Origin: an uncultured Bacteroidota bacterium
GTDB lineage: Bacteria > Bacteroidota > Bacteroidia > Chitinophagales > Chitinophagaceae
DNA length: 45,516 bases
NCBI GenBank assembly: GCA_903829015.1
Contig: CAIKOJ010000072.1
Location: 1-45,516, forward strand
Direction: 5' to 3'
Positions within the stretch are counted from its first letter, which is position 1. Each line of letters begins with the position of its first letter. The notes under the pieces were generated by a model, which saw nothing but the letters and a program-made list of their open reading frames with translations, was not told the DNA's origin and did not search any database. Shown piece after piece: positions 16,931-26,561 of this stretch. The position numbers were made by a program, and so were the translations under genes.

Positions 16931-19900
16931 CTACCTCAGCAGCGTCACATTTCCCTTATGGCTCTGTTTCTGCCCGTCCTTAAATTCTGCTTCAATGTTG
17001 AAGATATATACACCCTCCGGCTGTGGCACATCATTAAATTTGCCATCCCAGCCTCTGCCATCAATATTGTTGGTAGCAAATATCAGCTGGCCCCAACGGT
17101 TGTATATTTCCATTTTAAACGAGGTCAATCCTTTAGCCAGTAAGTTACGTGGCAGGAAATAATCGTTACTTCCATCTCCATTTGGTGTAAACGCATTCGG
17201 AATGTTGATGTAACAATCGTTCAGTACTACAACTGTATCCGACGATTCACATCCGTCCACACTCACTTTCACAAAATAGTGACCAGGCTCTACAACCTTA
17301 ATTTCCCTTCCGGTCTGTCCTGTGCTCCATCTGAACACCGCACTCGGGTTGTTGTAATTCTGCCTGTCGTACAATATGATCGGATTACCTCCGGGGCATA
17401 TCGACGTATCATCACCCAGGTAAACTGTTGGCTGGCCGAATATCCTTACATACCTGCTGGCACTCGTATCAGGGCAGGCCCTGTAATGAGCAGATACTGT
17501 TACGGGATAATATCCCGGTGCATCATACACATGCATGATCGGGTTCACATTCTTAATTGAGTCGCCATCTCCAAAATTCCACACCACCCTTTTCAACCCT
17601 ATACTTGTATACCTGCCCGTAAATGTAATACCGGTTGACTTACAGATCACACTATCTGTTACTTTAATACTCACAGCACTGATAGAATCTACCGAGATAA
17701 CTGACTGCGCTGTATCATAGCAGGGCACATAGTTCGTTACTGCCAGCTTTACTGTATACACGCCAGTGTTCTTGTATGTATGGGTCGCATTGGTGGTAAC
17801 ATCTTCATAGCCATCACCAAACAGCCACCTGTATGTAAGCGATACACCCGCCGATGTATTGGTAAATACCACGGGGCTACCCTGACAAAGGAAACTATCC
17901 GGAACCTCAGTAAACCCTGCATTGATCAGGTTATTAAGCGTTACACTCTTGGTCAGGCTATCAATACACCTCGTATTGGTAATGGTTAGTTTAATTGGGA
18001 ACGTACCCGGACTGTGATATACATGGACTGGGTCAGTTGCAGTGCTGCTACCTCCATCACCAAATGTCCAAATATATGTAAGGTCTGATGCTGGCCATGA
18101 ACTGTTGGTACATATAAGAGTATCACCTTCGCACGCTTCACGCACCACAAAATCAAAACCCGGAATAATTGGTGGAGCCTTCAGCACTACCGGTCCTAGC
18201 GCATTCGATATACATACGCCTGCGGTCTTCGCCACAATATTTGTGTAGGTACCCTCACAAAGTCCCGATAGCAAAACACTACTATCCGGCGGCACAAGAA
18301 AACTGAATCCCGCCTGCGGTACTCCGTTAAAGTCAAAACTGAAAGTATCTATCTGACCCGGATGGGCACCAAAAATTCTGATGGAACCATCACAGAATCC
18401 GCACTTCGTAGGATTCTGAAATGTATAAGATCTTATAGTGAATGGTGGTACTACCAGGTTCACCGGCCCTAACGCATTCGAAACGCATACACCTCCTGTT
18501 CTGGCTATAAAATTATCATATAGCCCTGCGCACAGTCCGGTTATGGTTATCGTGCTATCCGGCGGAATTAAAGCAATAACGACCGGCTGTGGCACACCAC
18601 TCAAAGTATAACTGATTGTATCCAGCTGCCCCGGATGCAGACCGAACAATTTGATTGTTCCGTTACAAATACCACAATAGTCAGGATCCGTATGAGTTAA
18701 TGCCCTCATAGTGAATGGTGGCACAGTAAGCGTCACCGGCCCTAAAGTATTTGATACGCAAACACCTCCCGTGCGCGCTATGAAGTTGGCATAGGTACCC
18801 GCACACAACCCTGTTATCACTACCTGGCTGTCAGCACCTATAAATCTCACCACAGGTGTTTGTGGCACTCCGCCCAGTGTATAGGTTATTGTATCATTCT
18901 CGCCCGGGTGCAATCCATACAAGGTTATTGTGCCATTGCAGATACCACAATAATCCGGATTGGTAGAAGAGATGGCTCTCATAGTAAATGGTGGCACTGT
19001 AAGCGTCACAGGCCCCAGTGTATTCGAAACACATACGCCGCCGGTGCGTGCCACAAAATTCGCATAAGTACCTTGGCACAAACCTGTTAACACGATCTGA
19101 CTGTCTGGTCCCACAAACCTCACAACCGGTGGCTGCGGCACTCCGCCAAGTGTGAAGAGGATAGAATCCGTCATTCCCGGATGCAAACCATGTATTGTAA
19201 TTGTGCCGTTGCAAATACCACAATAGTCAGGGTTCGTAAACGTGAGCGACCTCATGGTAAACGGTGGTGCTGTCAGCGTCACCGGTCCCAGCCTGTTCGA
19301 TACACACGATGATCCTGCATGGGCAATGAAGTTATCATAAGTTCCCGCACACATTCCCGTGAGCGTGATGATACTGTCTAAACCTACCACCGCAACAAAT
19401 GGCGGTTGCGCTATACCGAATTTAGTGTAGGTGATCGTGTCCACTCCACCCGGATGTAGTCCATACAACTTGATCTCTCCATCGCAAATACCGCAGTAAG
19501 ATGGATTAGTAGATGTAAGCGTGCGCATGGTAAATGGCGGCACAGTAAGCGTCACAGGTCCCAGACGGTTCGAGACACATACACCTGCTGTCTTGGCTAT
19601 AAAGTTATCATAAGAGCCCGCACACAAACCTGTTATCACTACCTGGCTATCTGGTCCTATAAAATGTACTACAGGCGGCTGCGCAATCCCCGCACGTGTA
19701 TAAGTAACGGTATCGAGTTGTCCCGGATGCAAACCATATAAAGTAATGGAGCCATTACAAACACCGCAAAATACCGGATTTACCCAAGTGAGTGCACGCA
19801 TTGTAAACGGCGGATTGACAAGCGTGATGGGCCCCGCCGAAAGCGAAACACAATATCCGTATGTCGCCGTTATCGTTGTGTACGATCCTCCCAGCAAACC

Positions 19901-21565
19901 TGTCAAAGTAATTGTACTGTCAAATGCAACAGTTCCTACCACCGGTGGTTGTAGCACCCCGTTAAAACGATACTTAATCGTATCTACAGTTCCGGGTAGC
20001 ATATGGTATAGCTTTATCGTTCCATCACTGGCACCACAATAGCTCGGGTTGGTGAATGTCGGCGTCAGCGATATCGGCGTTGGCGCGGTTATGGTCACTG
20101 GTATACTCATCTGGCACGATCGCGCAGCGGTCGAGAAGATCAGCATCGTGAAAGTTCCGGGCACAATACTATCTATGAACGAACCGGTAACTCCTGTGAA
20201 TGACTGTATCGTATCACCGGGCCTAAATATCTTGATCGTCCATGGCGAACCGCCACCCGTTGGTATTATGTTTATTGCAGCCTGCTTGGTGCAACTTGCC
20301 GACGACAAAAGAGTAAATGTAACAGCAGGCGCAGATACGATCGTAATGGTATAGGCAATCGTTTGTGTTCCGGACAGCGGACAGTTGTTGTCGGTATACG
20401 TCACAAAAAATGTGTACACACCTGGTGTCACACCTGTCGATGTCCAGGAGATCGTACAACGTGGATGACGTGTGCCATTCCCGACAGTAGTAAATGTTAG
20501 CCCGGTGGGAAGCCCGGCCGTAGTAACAGTGATGTTGTTGGTAGTATCAGCCTGCGTCGGATTCATGTATATCGAGAATGGCCCCGAATTCTGACAGATA
20601 TGAAAATGGGTCGAATCATCTATCACACCCGCCGTTGCCGAATTAAGTCGTCCGGTTGGCGGTGTGTTTGTACATGTTTGCACCAGAAAGGTCATCTCTC
20701 GCTGGCTTGTGCCTCTAAACACCCCTGCATGATACTCCCTGATATTATAGACAACCAGCGACCTTTGCAGCAAATTTGGATGAAACGCAATCTGGCCTGT
20801 ATGCTGGTCAAATGACATAGTCGTTACAGCAAGCGGGTTAATTGCACTATACCCCGGCAAATACGTCACTGATGTACCCGGCACACTAGTCGTCGAACCA
20901 GCCATTCCCGGTACGAGATAAAACATCAGACTGTCACCGTCCGGGTCTACAGCTCCCGGATTATAATTGTCATTATTATCCAGGCAAAAGAACGGAGTTG
21001 GTACATTCGTAAGTAACGGACTTGAATTATGAGTAACAGTATTATCCAGCGTATCTATTAACTGTGTATACGTGATCGGCGACGAAGAAATATTTGTAAT
21101 AGTAACCGCACGGCCTGCAAGTGAGCCACCTAGCTGCCCCGTAAACAAAAATCTCCAATAAGGAGACGTTCCGGACACGGTATATACATTAGAGTATACA
21201 AACTTTTTGATCCCTGGTATCGCAAAAGATGGGTTGGTACATTGAGTAAGAGCCACATCCGCCGGACAAACCGGAGTCACTTCTACTCCAGCTGCCGGGG
21301 CCTGAATAGCAAGGTTTAGGCTGGTCACAAAAGTATTTCCATTGTATACATTCACCTCAGGCGAGGCAGTCGGTAACGACCCAAACGCACAACCTGTACA
21401 GCCGCAGTCGCCATATGCGATCAGAGTTATTTTATACGTATTGCCACTAACCCATGTATAAAAAAGGTCCATACCCACAAGATGGTTGGCCATTGCCGGA
21501 AGGCTCATAAGAACCAACACAAATGCCAGAAGCAGTTTTTTGAAATAAGAAGACCGGGCTTTCAT
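16931..21565 (-). CDS. Giant T9SS type B surface protein with seven SprB-like Cys repeats and PKD domains
   Basis: The 1544-residue product begins with a signal peptide (about 1-26, ending LPAMA). An N-terminal domain of about 400 residues (NHLVGMDLFYTWVSG ... YGDCGCTG) is shared with the paralog at 21863. Seven repeats of about 91 residues follow (about residues 498-1132), each with NPxYCGxCxG, GLHPGxxDT, ITGLCAGTY and GVCVSNxLGP. Three PKD domains (about 1132-1390; FGDGG, FGDGY and FGDGD) come next. The end, NIPNAFTPNGDGSNDYF ... YNRWGQLIF ... WDGK ... PEGVYIF, is the gliding-motility-associated C-terminal domain, a T9SS type B signal. It is therefore exported across the outer membrane and probably displayed at the surface, as adhesins such as SprB are; the ligand is unknown. 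Confidence 0.85.
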   Translation of the reverse strand: MKARSSYFKKLLLAFVLVLMSLPAMANHLVGMDLFYTWVSGNTYKITLIAYGDCGCTGCAFGSLPTASPEVNVYNGNTFVTSLNLAIQAPAAGVEVTPVCPADVALTQCTNPSFAIPGIKKFVYSNVYTVSGTSPYWRFLFTGQLGGSLAGRAVTITNISSSPITYTQLIDTLDNTVTHNSSPLLTNVPTPFFCLDNNDNYNPGAVDPDGDSLMFYLVPGMAGSTTSVPGTSVTYLPGYSAINPLAVTTMSFDQHTGQIAFHPNLLQRSLVVYNIREYHAGVFRGTSQREMTFLVQTCTNTPPTGRLNSATAGVIDDSTHFHICQNSGPFSIYMNPTQADTTNNITVTTAGLPTGLTFTTVGNGTRHPRCTISWTSTGVTPGVYTFFVTYTDNNCPLSGTQTIAYTITIVSAPAVTFTLLSSASCTKQAAINIIPTGGGSPWTIKIFRPGDTIQSFTGVTGSFIDSIVPGTFTMLIFSTAARSCQMSIPVTITAPTPISLTPTFTNPSYCGASDGTIKLYHMLPGTVDTIKYRFNGVLQPPVVGTVAFDSTITLTGLLGGSYTTITATYGYCVSLSAGPITLVNPPFTMRALTWVNPVFCGVCNGSITLYGLHPGQLDTVTYTRAGIAQPPVVHFIGPDSQVVITGLCAGSYDNFIAKTAGVCVSNRLGPVTLTVPPFTMRTLTSTNPSYCGICDGEIKLYGLHPGGVDTITYTKFGIAQPPFVAVVGLDSIITLTGMCAGTYDNFIAHAGSSCVSNRLGPVTLTAPPFTMRSLTFTNPDYCGICNGTITIHGLHPGMTDSILFTLGGVPQPPVVRFVGPDSQIVLTGLCQGTYANFVARTGGVCVSNTLGPVTLTVPPFTMRAISSTNPDYCGICNGTITLYGLHPGENDTITYTLGGVPQTPVVRFIGADSQVVITGLCAGTYANFIARTGGVCVSNTLGPVTLTVPPFTMRALTHTDPDYCGICNGTIKLFGLHPGQLDTISYTLSGVPQPVVIALIPPDSTITITGLCAGLYDNFIARTGGVCVSNALGPVNLVVPPFTIRSYTFQNPTKCGFCDGSIRIFGAHPGQIDTFSFDFNGVPQAGFSFLVPPDSSVLLSGLCEGTYTNIVAKTAGVCISNALGPVVLKAPPIIPGFDFVVREACEGDTLICTNSSWPASDLTYIWTFGDGGSSTATDPVHVYHSPGTFPIKLTITNTRCIDSLTKSVTLNNLINAGFTEVPDSFLCQGSPVVFTNTSAGVSLTYRWLFGDGYEDVTTNATHTYKNTGVYTVKLAVTNYVPCYDTAQSVISVDSISAVSIKVTDSVICKSTGITFTGRYTSIGLKRVVWNFGDGDSIKNVNPIMHVYDAPGYYPVTVSAHYRACPDTSASRYVRIFGQPTVYLGDDTSICPGGNPIILYDRQNYNNPSAVFRWSTGQTGREIKVVEPGHYFVKVSVDGCESSDTVVVLNDCYINIPNAFTPNGDGSNDYFLPRNLLAKGLTSFKMEIYNRWGQLIFATNNIDGRGWDGKFNDVPQPEGVYIFNIEAEFKDGQKQSHKGNVTLLR
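18172..20074 (-). repeat. Seven tandem SprB-like coding repeats of about 272 bp
   Basis: Seven modules of about 91 codons lie in tandem in the 1544-residue gene. Modules 2-7 have four Cys each; module 1 (at the 20074 end) has only two. The middle modules (4-6) are the most alike, with runs such as CGICNGTI and RTGGVCVSNTLGPVTLTVPP conserved, which suggests the newest duplications are central. Confidence 0.85.
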
Positions 21566-21800
21566 AATAGATTATAGAGTTTCAATGCCACGAATATTAA
21601 ACCACACCGGATAATTATAAAATAAAACCAAACCTTGAAAAAAGCGATCAATAAAGTTATGCATTCACATTCTTCTACTAACCGCGAGCCAAAATGATAA
21701 AAAAGAAATAATATACCTTTTCAGTTTATCATGCGCCCTTCACTGCTGGCCTTTTAGACGTATTTCCTCTGGTATTCCTTTGCCTGTGCTGAATCTTAAT

Positions 21801-21840
21801 AAAAACCAAAACCGTCCCGATAATTCAGAACGGCTTTGGA
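21801..21840 (-). terminator. Probable terminator of the 1156-residue surface protein gene
   Basis: CCAAAACCGT (21806-21815) pairs with ACGGCTTTGG (21830-21839) apart from one mismatch, and an A-run at 21801-21805 gives a U-run on the minus strand. It starts 23 bases past the stop codon. Confidence 0.65.
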
Positions 21841-21862
21841 CCTTAAAAAATGTATGATGCCG

Positions 21863-24800
21863 TTACCTCAATAAAGTCACATTACCCTGATGATTCTCCA
21901 TCTGGCCATCTTTGAATTTAGCCTCGATCAAATAGATATAAACACCTTCAGGTTGTGGTTTATCATTGAAATTACCATCCCAGCCTCTTCCATCAATGCT
22001 GTTCGATGAATATATCGTCTGACCCCAGCGGTTGTACACGTCCATCTTAAATGAGGTCAGTCCTCTTGCAAGCAACTGGCGTGGGAAGAAGTAGTCATTC
22101 GTTCCATCTCCATTTGGCGTAAATACGTTTGGCACTTCCATGTAACAATCTCTCTTAACCTCTATTGTGTCAGAAGACGAACAACCATCAATCGTTACTA
22201 CGGCCGAGTAACTTCCTGGCTTAACTACCGTAATAGATGATGTAGTTTCACCTGTATTCCATTTCCATCTTGCCGCATTATTTCCTGCATTGCGATCGTC
22301 GCGTACCCTAATTGGTATACCTCCTGGACAAATAGAAGTATCCTGACCTAGATAAACACTAGGTAGTCCAAATACTCTGATATCACGCTGTGTAGTCTTT
22401 TCAGGGCAAGAGCGGTATTTAACATTTAGCGTAACGGTAAACAAGTTTTCTCCGTCATACGAATGGATGATCGGATCCATGTTCACAGTTCCAATACCAT
22501 CACCAAAAGTCCAGGTGGTCAGTGTATCACCCAGCTTCGAATACACACCTTTGAATGTGATCGCCTGACCGCGGCAGATAACCGAATCCGTGGCAAGAAT
22601 TGAGAGTGCACTTATCGAGTCCACTGATACAACATCGTATGCCGTATCGTAACATGGCGAGAAGAACGTCGGAGTAGGGATCACATGATTCGCTACTATC
22701 AGTTTGATAGTGTATTGTCCTGTATTGGTATAAGTGTGCGACGGATTAGGCACGATATCTGAATTGCCATCACCAAAATCCCACAAATAAGTCAGGTTAG
22801 TTCCTGTTGCAGTGCTCGTATAGGTAACCGGACTCAGCTGGCAAACATAAGGATCAGGACTAAATGTAAACCCAGAGCTCACTACGTTATTTAATGTTAC
22901 CGTCTTGATCATGCTGTCCACACACTTAGTGTTGGTTATGTACAACTTCACTGTATAGGTATTATTTGTGTTGTAGTAAACGTGCTTAGGGTTGGTAGAA
23001 GTTTCTATCACACCGTCACCAAAATCCCACCTGTAAGTCAGATCTGCTGCAGGCAGCGAAAGGTTAGTGAAAAATACTGTATCTGCCTTACATCCGTAAT
23101 GTATCACGTAATCAAAGTCAGGCAAGATACCCGGTGCATCAATCACAAACGGACCAGGAACCAGATAATTACAAACACCTCCTGTATTTACAATAAAGTT
23201 TCTGTAGGTTCCTGCACACAAACCAGTAATTGCTACCATACTGTCAGCCGTTATAAAATGACTCAGTGTATAAGGCGATGATACAACACCTCCCTTCGGC
23301 ACAAAATCATACTTAATAGTATCTAACTGACCAGGGTGCAATCCAAACAGTGTATCCACACCATCACAGAAACCGCACTTTGTCGCATCCTTCGTAGTCA
23401 CCGTTCGCCATATAAACGGCGGATTGATAAGTGTCTCAGGCCCCGCAGGATTCGTAAAACAATACCCCTCCTGCACTATGATATTATCATAAGTACCGGC
23501 TAGCAAATTAAATACGGTATCTGTCCCGAACGCCGTTGAGAAAAACCCTTGGGGCGGTTGGGGTGATCCCTGGAAATTATATCTCACCGTATCCAAATGA
23601 CCCGGATTCAATCCATTAATCACAACATGCCCGTCGTTAGCACCGCAGTAACTAGGATCTACGTGCGAAGTTGTAATCGTAAAGTGCGGCGTATCTACAA
23701 AAAACGAATCAGCAACATGACAGTTATTACTTATCGCTGTAAATATCGTTGCATAATATCGTCCCGGAGATAAACTGTCGAAAACAGCAGAAGTATCAAA
23801 AAGGAACGTCCGGAATGTATCTACAAGTGGGAACAATAATGCCGGATTATGACTTAGTTTGATAGTCCATGGCTTGCCTGTACCTCCGGGCGTGATCTTT
23901 ACTAATGCCTTATCACTGCATGTTGCACTCACAACAGTAGCTTCTGATATGGTCGGTACTGGCAAAATGTCAAATGTATACGCTATCGTTTTCGATCCCG
24001 TCAACGGACAATGATTATCCGTGGTTGTAACATAAATTGTATAGTTACCAGGTATGATCAATGCAGTATTACCCGTCAGGGTTGCATGTGGGCTGGTGGT
24101 GCCGTTTCCGGTTACAGAAAATACAAATCCTGCCGATAAACCCGTTGCTGTTACTGTAAGCAGCAACGTTGGATCGGCAGAAGTCGGATTAATATAGTTA
24201 ACAAATGTCCCTGAATTCGCACAGCTAAAGAAGTGATGTCCGCCTGCTGTTGTGTCTCCGGGTCCTGTGAACGAATCGATCTTGCTTGTAGGATAAGTCA
24301 GCGTACATGGTCGAACCAGGAACGTCATTTCCCTTTGCAAAGTTCCTACAAGCACATGGTTCACTACCATCGGTGACATTGAAATAGTATCGTCCCTGAA
24401 TTCACGTACGTTATATACTACCGTCGATCGCTGTGCACCTATCGGACTGAAGCAAAGCTGTCCGGTCAGTTGATCAAATGACCAGCTCGCCGGTGTACAG
24501 TCTACCACACTCAATGGGAACTGCCCTGATGCAGGTGTTGTAGGCGGGCAAAAAGTACTGATGTAAGATATAGGTCCTCCAGGTGCCGGGCAACCTCCAC
24601 CACCGGTATTGTTTGTTGCTGCTATCAATGAAAATACAAGGCTGTCTCCCGCTGGCTGGCTCGGACTAACATCAAAAAGATCCACAGCACCCGGATTGAA
24701 ACAATTTAAACCGGGATAACAAAAGAATGGCACAGGCTCCACTGTTAGTACAGGACTTGAATTATTCCCCCTTGTATTTGTTACGGAGTTATTTAAAGTA

Positions 24801-25333
24801 TCTATCAACTGCATGATCGTAGATCCTGGGCTGAACAAATTCGTAATAGCTGCAGCCCGACCAGAAGCGGCACCGCCTCCGTTGAAACCACCATACACAA
24901 AACGCCAGTTGGCCGATGTACGAGGCAGAGTCACAGTGCCCTTGTAAACAAACTTCTTAATACCAGGCAAGGTGTACGACGTACTTGTACATTGTGTGAA
25001 CCCAAGTGAGTCCGGACATACAGGGGTTACTTCCGCACCGACTGTTGGCACCTGTATCGGACAGTTTACCGGAAATCCTGCACCTGTCTGTAGCGTAGGT
25101 CCATCATATACGCATACCTGTGGCGTACTTGTAGGCAGCGTACTGAATGAGCCACTGCTGGCAGGTCCGCAATCTCCATAAAGATAAACGGTTATCTCGT
25201 ACGTCAGGCCTGAAACCCACTTATACCTTAGCTCAGCTGCCACAATATGCGATGCATACGACTGCGCACTGATGAGCATCAAAAATGCCGAAAAAATAAA
25301 ATTAAGAAGGGTGTTACGTAATGTTCTTTTCAT
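21863..25333 (-). CDS. T9SS type B surface protein with PKD domains, paralog of the neighbouring gene
   Basis: 1156 residues with the same order as the 16931 gene: signal peptide (ending SAQSYA), a shared N-terminal domain (SHIVAAELRYKWVSG ... YGDCGPASSG ... TPVCPD ... GIKKFVYKG), only two SprB-like repeats (about residues 550-740), three PKD domains (FGDGV, FGDGN, FGDGI) and a T9SS type B gliding-motility-associated C-terminal domain (NVFTPNGDGTNDYFFP, YNRWGQTIY, PEGVYIYLIEA). The two C-termini are almost superimposable. A separate terminator and a spacer of nearly 300 bp between the genes suggest independent transcription. It should be exported and surface-exposed. The shared N-terminal domain is found in many Bacteroidota giant proteins, but I know of no assigned function. 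Confidence 0.85.
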   Translation of the reverse strand: MKRTLRNTLLNFIFSAFLMLISAQSYASHIVAAELRYKWVSGLTYEITVYLYGDCGPASSGSFSTLPTSTPQVCVYDGPTLQTGAGFPVNCPIQVPTVGAEVTPVCPDSLGFTQCTSTSYTLPGIKKFVYKGTVTLPRTSANWRFVYGGFNGGGAASGRAAAITNLFSPGSTIMQLIDTLNNSVTNTRGNNSSPVLTVEPVPFFCYPGLNCFNPGAVDLFDVSPSQPAGDSLVFSLIAATNNTGGGGCPAPGGPISYISTFCPPTTPASGQFPLSVVDCTPASWSFDQLTGQLCFSPIGAQRSTVVYNVREFRDDTISMSPMVVNHVLVGTLQREMTFLVRPCTLTYPTSKIDSFTGPGDTTAGGHHFFSCANSGTFVNYINPTSADPTLLLTVTATGLSAGFVFSVTGNGTTSPHATLTGNTALIIPGNYTIYVTTTDNHCPLTGSKTIAYTFDILPVPTISEATVVSATCSDKALVKITPGGTGKPWTIKLSHNPALLFPLVDTFRTFLFDTSAVFDSLSPGRYYATIFTAISNNCHVADSFFVDTPHFTITTSHVDPSYCGANDGHVVINGLNPGHLDTVRYNFQGSPQPPQGFFSTAFGTDTVFNLLAGTYDNIIVQEGYCFTNPAGPETLINPPFIWRTVTTKDATKCGFCDGVDTLFGLHPGQLDTIKYDFVPKGGVVSSPYTLSHFITADSMVAITGLCAGTYRNFIVNTGGVCNYLVPGPFVIDAPGILPDFDYVIHYGCKADTVFFTNLSLPAADLTYRWDFGDGVIETSTNPKHVYYNTNNTYTVKLYITNTKCVDSMIKTVTLNNVVSSGFTFSPDPYVCQLSPVTYTSTATGTNLTYLWDFGDGNSDIVPNPSHTYTNTGQYTIKLIVANHVIPTPTFFSPCYDTAYDVVSVDSISALSILATDSVICRGQAITFKGVYSKLGDTLTTWTFGDGIGTVNMDPIIHSYDGENLFTVTLNVKYRSCPEKTTQRDIRVFGLPSVYLGQDTSICPGGIPIRVRDDRNAGNNAARWKWNTGETTSSITVVKPGSYSAVVTIDGCSSSDTIEVKRDCYMEVPNVFTPNGDGTNDYFFPRQLLARGLTSFKMDVYNRWGQTIYSSNSIDGRGWDGNFNDKPQPEGVYIYLIEAKFKDGQMENHQGNVTLLR

Positions 25334-25676
25334 AAAAATCCTATAAAAAAGTTTGATCGAGTATTTATTTGCTATTTCAGACTACAATTACAGACATCCA
25401 AAAGTTTCCTTTCGGTTGGCAATTTGTAAAAATAAAAATAATAACAACAATAGACGGATAAAATTACAAAAAACGCATTGTAATAAAACTATTAATTACA
25501 TATATTTTTCACACATATTAATAAGCGCGAGCATTTCGCCTTTTGTTAATTCAAATATAATATACAAACATGTAAATACACGCTAAAAAGTAAATAACAC
25601 ACAAAATATATAATACATTATATAATGTATTTCAAATGTTCTCTTTGTGATTTATTTTTGTCATTCAAACTAACTT
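25334..25676. other. AT-rich divergent spacer, 343 bp
   Basis: No gene, strong hairpin or tRNA is visible. The stretch is very AT-rich, especially 25430-25640. It separates the minus-strand surface protein gene from the plus-strand second polysaccharide module, so both promoters must lie here; only the plus-strand one could be recognised. Confidence 0.4.
25630..25660 (+). promoter_or_regulatory. Bacteroidota-type promoter for the 99-residue protein gene
   Basis: TATTTTTG at 25653-25660 fully matches TAnnTTTG. TTTC at 25630-25633, with a 19-base spacer, is one mismatch from the TTTG -33 element. The ATG is at 25677, so the leader would be very short. Confidence 0.55.
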
Positions 25677-25976
25677 ATGGTTCTAAGAGAATTCCATTTA
25701 GACATTCAGGACAAAGGACGTATTGATGTCTCTTTTAATATTCATTTCGATGGACCTGCTCCTCGTGTAGGTGAAATTCAAATTCACCCTGATTTCCTTT
25801 GCGATATCCCCCACCGGGTTAATCTGGTACAGGTAGAAGACCAATGGTATTTGTTAGACGAACGCCCAATAATGGTTGGTAATGAACTTAAAGTAAATCC
25901 CGAATACCTCACCGACCCCATTTGCAATGCAATTTTAGAACGCATTCTTCAGATTCGGAGCAAAGAAATGATCTAG
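25677..25976 (+). CDS. Conserved-looking hypothetical protein, 99 residues
   Basis: I do not recognise the family. The protein is acidic to neutral with no signal peptide or membrane segment: MVLREFHLDIQDKGRIDV, then FNIHFDGPAPRVGEIQIHPDF, CDIPHRV, QWYLLDERPIM, and a C-terminal helix DPICNAILERILQI. The strand-rich first part and helical end suggest a compact cytoplasmic domain. A good promoter stands just before the ATG, and codon use is like the neighbours, so it is likely real. It is 175 bp upstream of the receiver gene that heads the second polysaccharide module, and could belong to it, but the gap leaves that open. Confidence 0.65.
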   Translation: MVLREFHLDIQDKGRIDVSFNIHFDGPAPRVGEIQIHPDFLCDIPHRVNLVQVEDQWYLLDERPIMVGNELKVNPEYLTDPICNAILERILQIRSKEMI

Positions 25977-26150
25977 TCTACAGTTGCATCTATCATATGC
26001 TATTTATATAACTTATACTTAATCGTATATTTTATAGTTATACATTACTACTCTTTTCAATAGTGGCGTTTTGTTTTTTAACTTTATTGGAGGATATTTG
26101 CAATATAAAATCCTATTTTTCTTTACCGGGGTAAAAATTAAAAGTTAGGC

Positions 26151-26552
26151 ATGCCAAATATTTTAGTTGTAGACGATGATGATATAATGCTCAAAGCAAT
26201 TAAAAACATCCTGAACAAAGATGGTTTTAATGTTGTCACTGCGTCAGATGGAAAGGAAGCTTTTGAACTGTTGGAACATACAGTTTATGACATCGTTATC
26301 ACCGATCTTATGCTGCCCCATGCTAACGGTCTTGAAGTAGTGGGTAAGCTCAGGCACAACGATGCCAACCGCAATGTTGGTATCATTGTCGTTTCATCAG
26401 TTGGTAACGAAGAAACAATTACCGAAGCATTCAGACTGGGAGCCGATGATTACCTGAAAAAACCAATCATGGCTGGCGAATTGCTTATGAGAATCCGGAA
26501 ACTTATTGCGAACAAGAACAGCAAGACGCAGTTTTATACTAAAAAAAAATAG
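26151..26552 (+). CDS. Stand-alone response-regulator receiver protein
   Basis: 133 residues forming one CheY-like domain followed by a short basic tail (KNSKTQFYTKKK). The acidic cluster VVDDDD (residues 6-11), phospho-acceptor D52 (VITDLMLP), switch Ser in VVSSVGN and K104 in YLKKPI are intact. There is no output domain and no kinase in the window. It ends 9 bp before the HEAT-repeat membrane protein gene, so it is the head of the second polysaccharide module. It has the same position relative to its operon as the receiver at 2251. Its action is presumably through binding a partner encoded next to it, the HEAT protein being the best candidate; this is inference. Confidence 0.85.
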   Translation: MPNILVVDDDDIMLKAIKNILNKDGFNVVTASDGKEAFELLEHTVYDIVITDLMLPHANGLEVVGKLRHNDANRNVGIIVVSSVGNEETITEAFRLGADDYLKKPIMAGELLMRIRKLIANKNSKTQFYTKKK

Positions 26553-26561
26553 ATTCTCATT

